64,000 nt of DNA from Mycobacterium fragae. GTDB taxonomy: Bacteria > Actinomycetota > Actinomycetes > Mycobacteriales > Mycobacteriaceae. The notes under the pieces are model-generated. The model did not search any database, was not told the origin of the DNA, and worked only from the letters and a program-made list of their open reading frames with translations. Positions 37,836-48,371 of the stretch are shown here, in pieces (the first letter of the stretch is position 1; each line of letters starts with the position of its first letter). Location: assembly GCF_002102185.1 (NCBI RefSeq), contig NZ_LQOW01000024.1, positions 248,001 through 312,000 on the forward strand. The letters are read 5' to 3'. The translations under genes were made by a program, and so were the position numbers.

Positions 37836-38527
37836 CCGACCCGACCGAATTCGAGCTGCTCGAGCTGGCCGCGCCGTATGCGCTGCACGCGGTGTCCGAC
37901 GCCGAACGGGCCGCCATCGACCGGCAGGTCGCGGCGGCGCCGGCCCCGCTCGCGGCAGCCTTCCGCGACGAGGTGCGCGCCGTGCAGGAGACCATGACTG
38001 CCGTCTCGGCGGCCACAGCCGCCGAGCCCCCGACGCATCTGCGCGCCGCGGTGCTGGCCGCGGTGCAGACCGAAGCTGGCCGTCGCTCCCGTTGGCGCGC
38101 AACTGTATTGGCCGCAGCAGCGGCAATCGTGGTGGGGTTGGCCGCCTTCGGCGTCGGGATCGCGATGCGACCGTCGACCACACCGACGGTCGCCGAGCAG
38201 ATCATGGCAGCGCCGGACGTGCGGACGGTATCCGGCCAGCTGGCCGGCGGGACGGCGACGGTGATGTTCTCCCGCGACCGCAACGCCGGTGTACTGGTGA
38301 TGAACAACGTGCCCCCGCCGTCGTCGGGCACCGTCTATCAGATGTGGCTGCTGAGCGACAAGGCCCCGCAGTCGGCGGGCACGATGAACGCCACCGCCGT
38401 AAGGCCGTCGACCACCGAGGTGCTGCCGAACCTCGGGAGTTCCAGTGCGCTTGCGTTCACCGTCGAACCCGGCAACGGCTCGCCTCAGCCGACCGGCACC
38501 ATCCTGGCCAAGTTGCCGTTGACCTAG
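37832..38527 (+). CDS. rskA: Anti-sigma-K factor RskA
   Basis: A 231-residue single-pass membrane protein matching Rv0444c. The cytosolic N-terminus ([20 protein letters not shown], residues 5-24) holds the sigma-binding region. A transmembrane helix lies at about 90-112 ([20 protein letters not shown]). The outer C-terminal RskA domain has [18 protein letters not shown]. It holds SigK at the membrane until regulated proteolysis. It overlaps sigK (ATGA), and its 3' end overlaps the next convergent gene by 4 bp. Confidence 0.95.
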   Translation: MTDPTEFELLELAAPYALHAVSDAERAAIDRQVAAAPAPLAAAFRDEVRAVQETMTAVSAATAAEPPTHLRAAVLAAVQTEAGRRSRWRATVLAAAAAIVVGLAAFGVGIAMRPSTTPTVAEQIMAAPDVRTVSGQLAGGTATVMFSRDRNAGVLVMNNVPPPSSGTVYQMWLLSDKAPQSAGTMNATAVRPSTTEVLPNLGSSSALAFTVEPGNGSPQPTGTILAKLPLT

Positions 38528-39369
38528 TCCTTGGCACGCAGGCTGCCCAGCGCCGCGACGAACACACCGAACACCACCAACGCGCCGCCCGCGGCCAGGG
38601 TGAGGTTGAGCCATTGGTGCAGGCTGCTTTCGGCGTCGCCGACCATAACGTCGGCGATGCGTCGGATGTCACCGGTGGTGTGGTTGAGCGCGTGGTTGAT
38701 CCGGCGGCGGGCCACTTCGATCGCCGCCCACCCGGCGGCGCCGACCAGCAGCGCCGAGACGCCCAGGGCAGTCAGCGCCCGGCCGCGGCTACGCGCGGCG
38801 GCCAAGGTCAGCAGCGCGCACAACCTGGTCAGGACCGCCGCGCCGATGCTCACCCATGGACCCCACGTCGCCAGCGGTCGTAACTTCCCCGGCTGCAACA
38901 CCTTTGGTGTGGACACCGTAACCGGCACTGTCACCTTCGCCGGCACCCGGACGTCGAACTTCGCCAGCATCGGCGCAAACGCGCTGTCGTTGAGCATCTT
39001 TGTCAGATCGATGACCCACTGGTCACCGTCGGACTGCGCGTCGGCGCCGGTGAACATCCAGCTGTGCGCCAGCCGGTTGGCGTCGGCGAACTGCGGCGGA
39101 AAGCTCGGGCCGGCGGTATAGCGGGTGGCCACAGCGTGTACCTCTGCCGGTTGGATCGCATAGCCGCGCTGGTGAATGAGAGCCATTGCCCGCGTGGAGA
39201 GTTCGGATGCCACAGCGGCCTGCAGCGTTGGATCGCTCGCGGCTTTCTGGGCCAGCGCCGCGTAGCCGTCGGCGTCGATGATGTTCTTCTGCGCCCACGC
39301 CGTCGGCACCGCGATGGCCAGCGCCAGGGTGGTGAACAGCCACAACAGCACTGTCACCGCGAATCGCAC
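38524..39369 (-). CDS. Hypothetical membrane protein
   Basis: A 281-residue protein of unknown function. The N-terminus is a signal sequence or anchor ([20 protein letters not shown]). An extracytoplasmic domain of about 145 residues follows, then three hydrophobic helices at about 170-190, 198-218 and 253-275. No catalytic or known domain motif was recognised. It is convergent with rskA (4 bp overlap) and follows the DinB gene by 20 bp on the same strand. Confidence 0.72.
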   Translation of the reverse strand: MRFAVTVLLWLFTTLALAIAVPTAWAQKNIIDADGYAALAQKAASDPTLQAAVASELSTRAMALIHQRGYAIQPAEVHAVATRYTAGPSFPPQFADANRLAHSWMFTGADAQSDGDQWVIDLTKMLNDSAFAPMLAKFDVRVPAKVTVPVTVSTPKVLQPGKLRPLATWGPWVSIGAAVLTRLCALLTLAAARSRGRALTALGVSALLVGAAGWAAIEVARRRINHALNHTTGDIRRIADVMVGDAESSLHQWLNLTLAAGGALVVFGVFVAALGSLRAKD

Positions 39370-39389
39370 GCGGTCTAGGGTACGGTCGC

Positions 39390-39914
39390 TCAGGCCCGCC
39401 GGTGTGCGATGCCCAGCACGTAGGCGGCCTGGCCGAGATGCTGGGCGCAGTCATCGATGATGCTGACCAGCCGCGCGCTGGCGGTCACCGGCGGATCCCA
39501 GTTCTCGTCAACGATGCGGGCAAGATCGTCGCCGGTCACGCTGGCGACGAATTCCAGCGTCAGCTTGTGCACGGCGTGGTAGTAGCCGGCCAGCAGCTCG
39601 GCGGGGGCGTGGACCTTGGCCACGTCTTCGGGACTGTGGCCGTAGCCGGTGTCGTTTCGCGGCAGGTCCAGCCCGAAGCGGTCGACCCACCCGTCGCGCG
39701 TCCACACCTGCTCGACGCCGGCGATCGGGGCGAGCTGGATGTCCTGCACTCGGGCGCTGTGCCAGATCAGCCACGCGATGCTGTTGGCGTTCGGGCTGGG
39801 CCGGTAGCTGGCCTGCTCGTCGGTGAGCCCGTCGGTGAGCTCGTCGACGTGTTCGATCAACCGGGTGAACGCGTCGCGGAGCAACTCCCGCGCGGCAGCA
39901 TCGTTTTCGGCCAT
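39390..39914 (-). CDS. DinB-like/DUF664 protein
   Basis: A 174-residue four-helix protein matching Rv0443. The three metal-binding histidines of the DinB/mycothiol-dependent group are at WLIWHSAR (about 53), YYHAVHKL (about 123) and CAQHLGQ (about 162). Members are metal-dependent thiol transferases or isomerases, and many use mycothiol in mycobacteria; activity here is inferred. ATG 39914 is used because the conserved N-terminal helix begins there. The VOC gene lies 10 bp upstream. Confidence 0.87.
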   Translation of the reverse strand: MAENDAAARELLRDAFTRLIEHVDELTDGLTDEQASYRPSPNANSIAWLIWHSARVQDIQLAPIAGVEQVWTRDGWVDRFGLDLPRNDTGYGHSPEDVAKVHAPAELLAGYYHAVHKLTLEFVASVTGDDLARIVDENWDPPVTASARLVSIIDDCAQHLGQAAYVLGIAHRRA

Positions 39915-39924
39915 ACCGGCGACC

Positions 39925-40290
39925 CTACGCGTGGCAGACGGCCTCGACGTTGTTGCCGTCGGGGTCGCGCACGAAGGCGCCGAAATAGCCCGGGTGATAT
40001 TCCGGCCATTCCCGCGGGGCATGCAAGGACTCGGCGCCCAACTCCAGCGCGGCGTCGTAGAACGCCTTGACCGCATCGGAGTCGGCGGCTTGGAACGCGA
40101 CGTGCACCTCCCGGTTGGGGCCCATCCCGGCACCCTCGGCGATCCAGAATGTAGGACGGCCGTCACGCCCGTAGCCGATGGCCTCGCCAACATCCATCTG
40201 CCGCGAATACCCCAGCACACCCAGCACCCTGTCGTAGAACTCCTGCGATTTCGGGAAGTCGGAGCAGTTGATTCCGAAGTGATCGATCAC
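39925..40290 (-). CDS. VOC (glyoxalase/bleomycin resistance) family protein
   Basis: A 121-residue single-module VOC protein: IDHFGINCSDFPKSQEFYDR at the start, and FGAFVRDPDGNNVEAVCH at the end with the terminal Glu usual for metal binding. His3 or His4 near the start would be the partner ligand. Proteins of this family include lyases and isomerases as well as binding proteins; the substrate is not evident. It is co-directional with the DinB gene, and diverges from the amidohydrolase across 46 bp. Confidence 0.85.
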   Translation of the reverse strand: MIDHFGINCSDFPKSQEFYDRVLGVLGYSRQMDVGEAIGYGRDGRPTFWIAEGAGMGPNREVHVAFQAADSDAVKAFYDAALELGAESLHAPREWPEYHPGYFGAFVRDPDGNNVEAVCHA

Positions 40291-40336
40291 GAACTGATCC
40301 TGGCATCCGCCACCGACACGGTCGTAGATTATTTAG

Positions 40337-42061
40337 ATGACCTACGACCTCATCATCCGCAACGGCACCATCGTCGACGGGCTGGGAGGTGAGCCGTACG
40401 TCGGTGACGTCGCGGTGCGCGACGGCGTTATCGCGGGCGTGGGCGCTGTGAACGGCGCCGCTGCCAAGCGCGAGATCGACGCGAGGGGTCTGCTGGTCAC
40501 CCCGGGCTTCGTCGACCTACACACCCATTACGACGGCCAGGCCATCTGGTCCGAGCGGCTCACGCCGTCCTCGGCGCACGGGGTGACGACGGTGGTGATG
40601 GGTAACTGCGGGGTCGGTTTTGCGCCCTGCCGCCAGGAAGACCACGACGTGCTCGTCGACGTGATGGCCGGTGTGGAGGACATCCCCGGTGTCGTGATGA
40701 CCGACGGCCTGCCGTGGACCTGGGAGACCTTCCCCGAGTACATGGACGCGCTGGAGGCGGGCAAACGCGATATCGATGTGGCCGCGTATCTCCCGCATTC
40801 GCCGCTGCGGGTCTATGTGATGGGTCAGCGCGGCGCCGACCGCGAGCCGGCCACCGCCGAGGACCTCGCGAAGATGCGGGCGCTGGCCAAGGAGGCCGTC
40901 GAGATCGGCGCGTTGGGTTTCGCGTCGTCGCGGCTGACCATCCACAAGACCGAGAGCGGCTCGCCGATCCCGAGCTACGACGCGGCCGGCGAGGAGATCG
41001 AGCAGATCGCCCGCGGCGTCGTCGACGCTGGCGGCGGGCTGCTGCAGTTCGTGCCCGACATTCCCGCCGGCGGCTACCAGCCGGTGCTGCAGACGGTGTT
41101 CGACGTCGCCGAGGAAGTCGGGCTGCCGGTCACCTTCACACTGGTCGTCGCCAACTCCGGCGACCCGACCTGGCCGGAAGCCATCACGATGATCGAGAAG
41201 GCCAACGCCGCGGGTGGCGATGTGACGGCGCAGCTGCTGCCTCGTCCCATCGGGCTGATCATCGGACTGGAGCTCACCGGCAACCCGTTCGTGCTCTACC
41301 CCAGCTACCGCGAGATCGCGCACCTACCGCTTGCCGAGCGGGTGGCGGAGATGCGCAAGCCGGAGGTCCGCGCCCGCATCCTGGCCGACAAGCCCGGCAA
41401 GGGTCATCCGATCTTGTATGTGGCCCAGGCTTGGGACTGGATTTTCCCGCTGGGCGACAACCCTCGATACGAGCCGGACCCGTCGACGTCCATCGCGGCG
41501 CGGGCCCGGGCCCGCGGCGTCAGCCCGATGGAGGAGGCCTACGACCGTCTCCTCGACGACGAAGGCCACGCCATGCTGCTCGTCGCCACCAGCAACCTGG
41601 AGAACAATTCGCTGGACACCGTCGGCGAGCTGTTGCACCGCGACGATGTGGTGCTCGGTCTCGGCGACGGCGGCGCACACTACGGGATGATCTGCGACGC
41701 CAGCTACCCGACATTCCTGCTGGCGCACTGGGCCCGCGACCGGGCATCCGGGCGGTTCACCGTGCCCGAAGCCGTGCGCGAACTGACGTCGGTGCCGGCC
41801 CGCGTCGCCGGGCTTGGCGACCGTGGGCGCATCGCGGCGGGCTACAAGGCCGACCTCAACGTCATCGACCACGCGGCGCTGCGGCTGCACAAGCCGGTGA
41901 TCACTCACGACCTGCCCGCCGGCGGCCGCCGGCTCGACCAGACCGCCGAGGGCTACGTCGCGACGATCGTCTCCGGCGAGGTGATCGCCGAGAACGGCGT
42001 GCCCACCGACGCCCGTCCGGGTCGGCTGGTCCGCGGCCGCCAACCCGCGCCGACGTCGTGA
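40337..42061 (+). CDS. Amidohydrolase, N-acyl-D-amino-acid deacylase type
   Basis: A 574-residue metallohydrolase of the D-aminoacylase family. The metal motif is [11 protein letters not shown] near residue 58, MGNCGVGF and GALGFASSR follow, and the catalytic Asp block is [14 protein letters not shown] near residue 447. The beta-sandwich wraps from both ends ([28 protein letters not shown]). It could act on N-acylated D-amino acids or cyclic amides. Its stop is overlapped by the GTG of the FMN-type gene (GTGA). Confidence 0.92.
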   Translation: MTYDLIIRNGTIVDGLGGEPYVGDVAVRDGVIAGVGAVNGAAAKREIDARGLLVTPGFVDLHTHYDGQAIWSERLTPSSAHGVTTVVMGNCGVGFAPCRQEDHDVLVDVMAGVEDIPGVVMTDGLPWTWETFPEYMDALEAGKRDIDVAAYLPHSPLRVYVMGQRGADREPATAEDLAKMRALAKEAVEIGALGFASSRLTIHKTESGSPIPSYDAAGEEIEQIARGVVDAGGGLLQFVPDIPAGGYQPVLQTVFDVAEEVGLPVTFTLVVANSGDPTWPEAITMIEKANAAGGDVTAQLLPRPIGLIIGLELTGNPFVLYPSYREIAHLPLAERVAEMRKPEVRARILADKPGKGHPILYVAQAWDWIFPLGDNPRYEPDPSTSIAARARARGVSPMEEAYDRLLDDEGHAMLLVATSNLENNSLDTVGELLHRDDVVLGLGDGGAHYGMICDASYPTFLLAHWARDRASGRFTVPEAVRELTSVPARVAGLGDRGRIAAGYKADLNVIDHAALRLHKPVITHDLPAGGRRLDQTAEGYVATIVSGEVIAENGVPTDARPGRLVRGRQPAPTS

Positions 42062-42450
42062 GCGCGAAGAAGGTGGATTTGAAACGCCTGGCCGCGGCGC
42101 TGGGCGACTTTCCATTCGCCTACCTCATCACCGTCGGCGACGACCATCGCGCGCACACCGTGACAGTCGAGCCGAAGCTGCGTGACGGGGTTTTGGACGT
42201 TGGGCTCATCGGCGGCCGCACCACCAAAAACCTCGCTAACCGCAGCGACGTCACCCTGCTATGGCCTCCGCGCGAGCTGGGCGGCTACTCGCTGATCGTC
42301 GACGGCCGGGCTGCGGTGACCGACGCGGGTGACGACACGATCCGGCTCGATGTCGTCCCCACTCGCGCGCTGCTGCATCGCAATGCAGACTCCCCCTCCG
42401 CAGCCAAAGGCTGCCTGCACGACTGCGTGGTGTTCTCCGAGCCCGCATAA
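42058..42450 (+). CDS. Pyridoxamine 5'-phosphate oxidase-like (FMN/F420-type) protein
   Basis: A 130-residue split-barrel protein. Recognisable strands are [20 protein letters not shown] and [20 protein letters not shown], then [17 protein letters not shown], similar to small flavin or F420-binding proteins. Cofactor choice cannot be decided. The GTG start overlaps the amidohydrolase stop, so the pair is co-translated. A long palindrome lies 20 bp beyond its stop. Confidence 0.8.
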   Translation: MSAKKVDLKRLAAALGDFPFAYLITVGDDHRAHTVTVEPKLRDGVLDVGLIGGRTTKNLANRSDVTLLWPPRELGGYSLIVDGRAAVTDAGDDTIRLDVVPTRALLHRNADSPSAAKGCLHDCVVFSEPA

Positions 42451-42470
42451 CCCACCCTCAATTCCCCCTC

Positions 42471-42525
42471 GACTGTGCGGTTTCATACGCGACTCGCCGG
42501 GCTCGGCGTATGAATCCGCACAGTC
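42471..42525. repeat. Long palindrome, left copy (20 bp arms)
   Basis: Arms at 42471-42490 and 42506-42525 are inverted copies with one mismatch, around a 15 bp loop. The core (42474-42522) matches the copy at 43470-43518, taken in reverse, at 45 of 49 positions. It lies between the 3' ends of two convergent genes, covering the stop of the DUF559 gene, so it may also act as a two-way terminator. Confidence 0.85.
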
Positions 42526-43405
42526 ACCGGTCCTTCCATGTCTTTGGGCAGCCGCGGCCGATGAGGGCGGCGCCGACGCGGTTGAGGAACAGCCGCGGGT
42601 TGTGGTGCAGCGTGCCGGCGGTCAATCGCACGTCGGTCCAACCCAGTTCAGACAACTTGGCGTATCGCTCGACGTCCCAATCCCGCTGTCGTGGGTCGGT
42701 CCAGTGGTGGGCGCCCTCGAAATCGACCCCAACGCGCCATTGCGGCCAACCCATATCGATACGCGCGACCACGAAGCCGTATTCGTCGTACACCGGAATC
42801 TGGGTCTGCGGCCGGGGAAACCCGGCTTGCACCAAGAGCAAACGAGTCAGCGACTCGTAGGGCGACTCGGCGCCGCCGTCGACAAGCTCCAACGTCTTAC
42901 ACAGTTGCCGAAGACCCCGAACGCCACGATGCCGGCCGATCACCGCCTCGATGTCCTTGACTTTAACGTTGGTGGCGTTCATCAGCGCGTCGATTCGCTG
43001 AACCGCCTCCTTGCGCCCGAGCCGCCTGCCGAGGTCGAAGGCGGTGCGAACAGGCGTCGTCGCGGGCATCCCACTTACCGCTTGTATTTCGTCAGACAGC
43101 AAGGCGTCGGTGTGCACGATAATCAGCGGGGGCGGTCGCCGATTGGTGTGGACGAGCTCCGCGGGTGTGGCCGGTTCAATCCACTTGGCGCCCAACATCG
43201 CTGACGCCGAGAGTCCGGCGAGCACGCCTTTGCGACCCGACCATAGCCATGCCGCTCGGGCACGCTGATCCGCGGACAGCTCGACTTCTCTCGGCGCCCA
43301 CACGCCCGGGTAGACCGCGGCGTGAAAACGGCGTAGCTCGCGGAAAGTCAATGCGCCGGCATCGAGCGCCTCCGCCGCCCGAAATGGCCAGTCGATGGTC
43401 TGCAT
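42524..43405 (-). CDS. DUF559/VSR-like nuclease-fold protein
   Basis: A 293-residue protein. The C-terminal part looks like a DUF559 (PD-(D/E)XK, VSR-type) domain: RIDMGWPQWRVGVDFEGAHH followed by WTDPRQRDWDVERYAKLSEL. An acidic residue in DMGW and the DFEG unit would be the metal site. The N-terminal part is predicted helical and of an AbiEi-like character (RELRRFHAAVYPGVWAPREV), which is inference. No function is established. ATG 43405 is chosen; the frame stays open to 43627 across a repeat. The gene sits between two inverted copies of a palindromic repeat, which suggests mobility. Confidence 0.78.
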   Translation of the reverse strand: MQTIDWPFRAAEALDAGALTFRELRRFHAAVYPGVWAPREVELSADQRARAAWLWSGRKGVLAGLSASAMLGAKWIEPATPAELVHTNRRPPPLIIVHTDALLSDEIQAVSGMPATTPVRTAFDLGRRLGRKEAVQRIDALMNATNVKVKDIEAVIGRHRGVRGLRQLCKTLELVDGGAESPYESLTRLLLVQAGFPRPQTQIPVYDEYGFVVARIDMGWPQWRVGVDFEGAHHWTDPRQRDWDVERYAKLSELGWTDVRLTAGTLHHNPRLFLNRVGAALIGRGCPKTWKDR

Positions 43406-43469
43406 GACCGGACAGTGGCATGACGGCCCACAGCACCGTCGACGGTCATCCACAGACCCGCGGCCCTGC

Positions 43470-43518
43470 TGTGCGGATTGATACGACGACACCGGCGAGT
43501 CGCGTATGAAACCGCACA
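43470..43518. repeat. Long palindrome, right copy (inverted relative to left)
   Basis: The 49 bp from TGTGCGG to CCGCACA form an imperfect inverted repeat (16 bp arms, two mismatches). Read on the minus strand, it matches the left copy at 45 of 49 positions, with the first 27 identical. It lies 65 bp upstream of the DUF559 start and 34 bp from the groEL2 terminator. Confidence 0.85.
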
Positions 43519-43551
43519 ACCGAGCGGCGCGACCCCACGCTCGACGCACGA

Positions 43552-43584
43552 AAAAGCCCGGCCTGCAGCGCAGACCGGGCTTTT
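43552..43584 (-). terminator. Intrinsic terminator of groEL2
   Basis: AAAAGCCCGG and CCGGGCTTTT form a perfect 10 bp stem with a 13 nt loop, ending 11 bp beyond the groEL2 stop. On the minus strand the hairpin is followed by a T-run. It is the clearest rho-independent terminator in the window and works in either direction. Confidence 0.9.
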
Positions 43585-43595
43585 CCGAAAAGGAC

Positions 43596-45337
<1,742 letters not shown>

Positions 45338-45345
45338 CGTCATTC

Positions 45346-45372
45346 TTAGCACTCGCCTATGGAGAGTGCAAG
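45346..45372. promoter_or_regulatory. CIRCE element 2 (HrcA operator)
   Basis: TTAGCACTC, 9 bp, GAGTGCAAG: the left arm is perfect and the right arm differs in two positions. It is 8 bp from element 1 and ends 27 bp before the divergent cupin start, so it could affect that gene as well. Confidence 0.92.
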
Positions 45373-45399
45373 GTCAGGTAGCCGTGGCAGGCTGGGACG

Positions 45400-45891
45400 A
45401 TGTCGCTTGTCGTACCGCCCTATCCGGAACGCCGCTACACCAAAGACGAACCGGAAGTCAGCGCCTGGATGAAACGCACCGACGACCCGCCGGACTACGA
45501 GACGTTTGGCGTCAAATACCACTACTTGGCCAACCAGCAGGCCACTGCCGGCGACTACGGCCTGTATCGCGTCGACATCAACCCGCAAGGCGGTGGGCCC
45601 GGACCGCATTTCCACCGCGCCATGTCGGAAGCCTTCTTCGTGCTGGCCGGAACGATGAAGCTCTACGACGGCAACGATTGGGTCGACGGCCATCAGGGCG
45701 ACTTCCTGTATGTCCCGCCCGGCGGCATCCATGGCTTTCGCAACGAGGCCGACGACCCCGCCTCGATCTTGATGCTGTTCGCCCCCGGCGCTCCGCGGGA
45801 GGCCTACTTCGAGGGCTTCGGCGCGTTGGCCGATATGACCGACGACGAGCGGCGGGAGTGGTTCGTCCGCCACGACAACTTCTTCGTCTAG
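45400..45891 (+). CDS. Cupin-domain protein
   Basis: A 163-residue protein with a single cupin barrel at about 55-125. Motif 1 is PGPHFHRAMSEAFFVLAGTM, with His, His and Glu metal ligands, and motif 2 is FLYVPPGGIHGFRNEA. Cupins of this type bind Fe or Mn and act as dioxygenases or sugar-binding proteins; the role is not evident. It diverges from groEL2 and shares its CIRCE-bearing upstream region. Confidence 0.88.
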   Translation: MSLVVPPYPERRYTKDEPEVSAWMKRTDDPPDYETFGVKYHYLANQQATAGDYGLYRVDINPQGGGPGPHFHRAMSEAFFVLAGTMKLYDGNDWVDGHQGDFLYVPPGGIHGFRNEADDPASILMLFAPGAPREAYFEGFGALADMTDDERREWFVRHDNFFV

Positions 45892-45895
45892 CGCG

Positions 45896-46375
45896 TCAGC
45901 CGAATTGCGCAAAGTAGGGCCGCTCGGGCCGGCTCTTCTCGACGAGGATGAACACCACGCCCCAGGGGTCGACGAACCAGGTGGTGCGGACCCTCGCGAC
46001 GTCGGCGATTCCGGAGACCAGAAAGCGCACCCCGTTGGCCTCCAGGTGTGCCCGGGTGGCATCGAGGTCCTCACAGATCAGCCCGACATGCGACAACCCG
46101 TGGTCGGAGATGGGCGCGGCGCTTCGCGCCTCGCCGCCGGCCACACCGAGGTACTCGATCACCTCGAGCACCCGGTCGCCGTCGTCGTCGAATCCGACGA
46201 TGGCCGCTTTCATGGTCGGGTCGGACACCAGCTCGCCCATGTCGTCGCGAATCGCGTCACCGGCCATCACGTACGGCGGTGACAGCACGCGCATGCCCAA
46301 CACGTCACGGTAAAACGCCACCGCCGCTTCGCAATCCGGCACGCAGACCCCGGTATGAGCCAGTCCGGTAATCAC
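45896..46375 (-). CDS. VOC (glyoxalase) family protein
   Basis: A 159-residue VOC protein with both halves of the module. The first is GLAHTGVCVPDCEAAVAFYR, and the second is HGLSHVGLICEDLDATRAHL, ending near DPWGVVFILVEKS. Putative metal ligands are His7, His95 (HVGL) and the terminal Glu (VEKS). Length and pattern recall methylmalonyl-CoA epimerase-like or dioxygenase-like members; the substrate is unknown. Its 3' end is 4 bp from the cupin stop, convergent. Confidence 0.83.
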   Translation of the reverse strand: MITGLAHTGVCVPDCEAAVAFYRDVLGMRVLSPPYVMAGDAIRDDMGELVSDPTMKAAIVGFDDDGDRVLEVIEYLGVAGGEARSAAPISDHGLSHVGLICEDLDATRAHLEANGVRFLVSGIADVARVRTTWFVDPWGVVFILVEKSRPERPYFAQFG

Positions 46376-46384
46376 TCGACCTCC

Positions 46385-47794
46385 TCAGCGCCTCGCCCAC
46401 ACACTCTCGGCCACCCACGGCGACGCGGTCGCCGCCACCGCCCAGGCCTGGTTTTCCGGCACGTCGATCAGCGGGTAGCGCTTGGTGCCTGCGGCGGTGG
46501 CCGCCACCACGGTGGCCACCCCGGCCCGGCGCTGGAAAAGCGACTGCCGCACGGTCCAGCCGATGATGCCCGCGGTGGCGAGGCAGTCGCGGCGTCGCTC
46601 CAGACTGCCCGCGCGCGCCACCAGCCAGCGGCCATCAACGCGGTGCCCGAGCGCGCGCACCCGGTCGGCCGCCAGCAACGCGCAGCATGCTGTGACCACC
46701 GCCCACGCCGCCCACCACCAGGCCGGTACGCCGGCCAGCGCGGACACCACGGCCAGTGCCACACCGGCCAGCACCGGCAGCCCCACGGCGCGTGTCCACC
46801 GCCGGGCCGCCGCCCGACGGCCGTGGCGAAGCAGCGCGCCGGTGACCACGTCGGGGTCGCCGACCAGCCCGGTCAGCACCGACTCTGCGGTGGGAACCGG
46901 ACACGGCGGCAGCAGAAGCGACGACTCGCCGGCGCCGTGCACACCGGTCATCACCGCATCCAGCCGCGCACCGCCGAGGGCACGCACCAACAGCGGTTGC
47001 CGCAGTGTCCCGCCGCGCAGCCGGCTCATGTCGTAGGTGTGCTCGCGCAACCGCAGCAGGCCGTGCCGCAGGTGCAGGACGTCGGTGCGGCGCAGCAGGA
47101 CCAGGTTGCCGTAGGTGACCAGCGACAGAAGTACCGACGTCGCGAGTACCACCGCGATGATCACCGCCGCGGTCGTCACGACGCCGAACCGCTGTGCGGT
47201 GTGCAAACCCGACTGGCCCAGCGCCGCACCGAATCCGGTCTGATAGACCACGCCGACCGCTGCGGCGATGGTCACCAGCCCGGATAGGCTCAGCGGCGCA
47301 AACCGGAGCCATGCCGGCTGCCAGCGGGCCAACACTGTGACGGGCGCCGGCTCTTCGACCGGCTGCGGCGATTCGGACAGCAGGATCGCCCGCAGCCGCG
47401 GCACCTGCGAAACCTCGACGGCGTTCAACTCAAAAGTGTTGTCTTCGGCAGCTTCTCGGCCAGTGCTCACCCGCAGCACGGCCAACCCCAGCAGCCGGTG
47501 CAGCAGCCGCGCGTCGGTCTGTACAGAGCGAATCCGGTTGCGCGGCACCGACAACACCTTGCGTTGCAGCAGACCGGTCCGCAGCTGCACCTGATCCGGG
47601 TCGATGCGGTAGCTGGTGGTGAACCAGCGCGCCACGCCCAGCACGGCGGTCAGCACGAGCACTGCGACCGTCCAGGACTGGTTGCCGGTGGTCGAACCCA
47701 GCACCACCCCGCCGACCAGTAACGGCAGCTGTCGCAACAGTTCGTGCACGGGGTGAACCAGCAGCATGCGCGGGCTCAGCCGCTGCCAGTTCAT
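46385..47794 (-). CDS. PH-domain membrane protein, large (YdbT/DUF304-like)
   Basis: A 469-residue protein with pairs of helices alternating with bacterial PH (bPH2) domains. The first PH block is SYRIDPDQVQLRTGLLQRKV, then VPRNRIRSVQTDARLLHRLL. Two more partial repeats follow (LVLLRRTDVLHLRHGLLRLR and VRALGHRVDGRWLVARAGSL). Hydrophobic segments are near 20-60, 180-250 and 340-380. Such proteins sit in the inner membrane; B. subtilis YdbS/YdbT are the best-known relatives. It overlaps the smaller PH gene by ATGA. Confidence 0.85.
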   Translation of the reverse strand: MNWQRLSPRMLLVHPVHELLRQLPLLVGGVVLGSTTGNQSWTVAVLVLTAVLGVARWFTTSYRIDPDQVQLRTGLLQRKVLSVPRNRIRSVQTDARLLHRLLGLAVLRVSTGREAAEDNTFELNAVEVSQVPRLRAILLSESPQPVEEPAPVTVLARWQPAWLRFAPLSLSGLVTIAAAVGVVYQTGFGAALGQSGLHTAQRFGVVTTAAVIIAVVLATSVLLSLVTYGNLVLLRRTDVLHLRHGLLRLREHTYDMSRLRGGTLRQPLLVRALGGARLDAVMTGVHGAGESSLLLPPCPVPTAESVLTGLVGDPDVVTGALLRHGRRAAARRWTRAVGLPVLAGVALAVVSALAGVPAWWWAAWAVVTACCALLAADRVRALGHRVDGRWLVARAGSLERRRDCLATAGIIGWTVRQSLFQRRAGVATVVAATAAGTKRYPLIDVPENQAWAVAATASPWVAESVWARR

Positions 47795-48309
47795 GTCGCG
47801 TCCCCGGCGCCGATCGCGGCGATATCCGTCAACTGCGCGACGAGACGGTCGGCGACCGGGACGTCCAGCGCCACGATGTGCACCGCCCCCGCCGACGAGG
47901 CGGTGGTGACGGTGACGTTGGCCAGATCGAACAACCGGTCCAGCGGGCCGCGATGGGTGTCGACGGTCTGCACCCGCGAGATCGGAGCGATACGCCGTTC
48001 CTGAACCAGCCAACCCGTGCGGGTATATACCGCCTGCGGACTGATCTCCCAGCGGTGCACCCGATACCGCCACCACGGCACCACGGCGACCGAGACCGCC
48101 CCGCCGAGACCGGTGACCACGGCGACCAGCGCGTGCAACCAGAGGTTGCGCTGGTCGACCCCGACCCACACCAGCTGGCCGACGGCCAGCATCGACCAGG
48201 GGACCGCGCCGCCCACCGCCCACCGCAGCGGTGCGCGCCGACTGGGCGGATGAGCCGGATCGGCCATGCCCGCAATGGCGGGAGTGGGGATGACCCCGCC
48301 AGAACCCAT
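47791..48309 (-). CDS. PH-domain membrane protein, small (YdbS-like)
   Basis: A 172-residue protein: a Pro-rich N-terminus, two hydrophobic helices at about 30-75 (VPWSMLAVGQLVWVGV, HALVAVVTGLGGAVSVAVVP), then one bPH2 domain (EISPQAVYTRTGWLVQERRI, APISRVQTVDTHRGPLDRLF). The start is uncertain: ATG 48309 is used with weak GAAGTGG upstream, while GTG 48315 and ATG 48267 are alternatives. It is the first gene of the pair with the larger PH protein and diverges from an SDR gene. Confidence 0.82.
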   Translation of the reverse strand: MGSGGVIPTPAIAGMADPAHPPSRRAPLRWAVGGAVPWSMLAVGQLVWVGVDQRNLWLHALVAVVTGLGGAVSVAVVPWWRYRVHRWEISPQAVYTRTGWLVQERRIAPISRVQTVDTHRGPLDRLFDLANVTVTTASSAGAVHIVALDVPVADRLVAQLTDIAAIGAGDAT

Positions 48310-48371
48310 GTCCACTTCATCGAGAATGCCACCCGGTGGCCCCGGCGCGGCCCTGGGTATCGTTGTCGGCC

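Noticed and set aside
48268..48283. CCCGC-aatg-GCGGG hairpin near the start of the small PH-domain gene
   Set aside because: Lies within the likely coding sequence and is too short to call a regulatory element.
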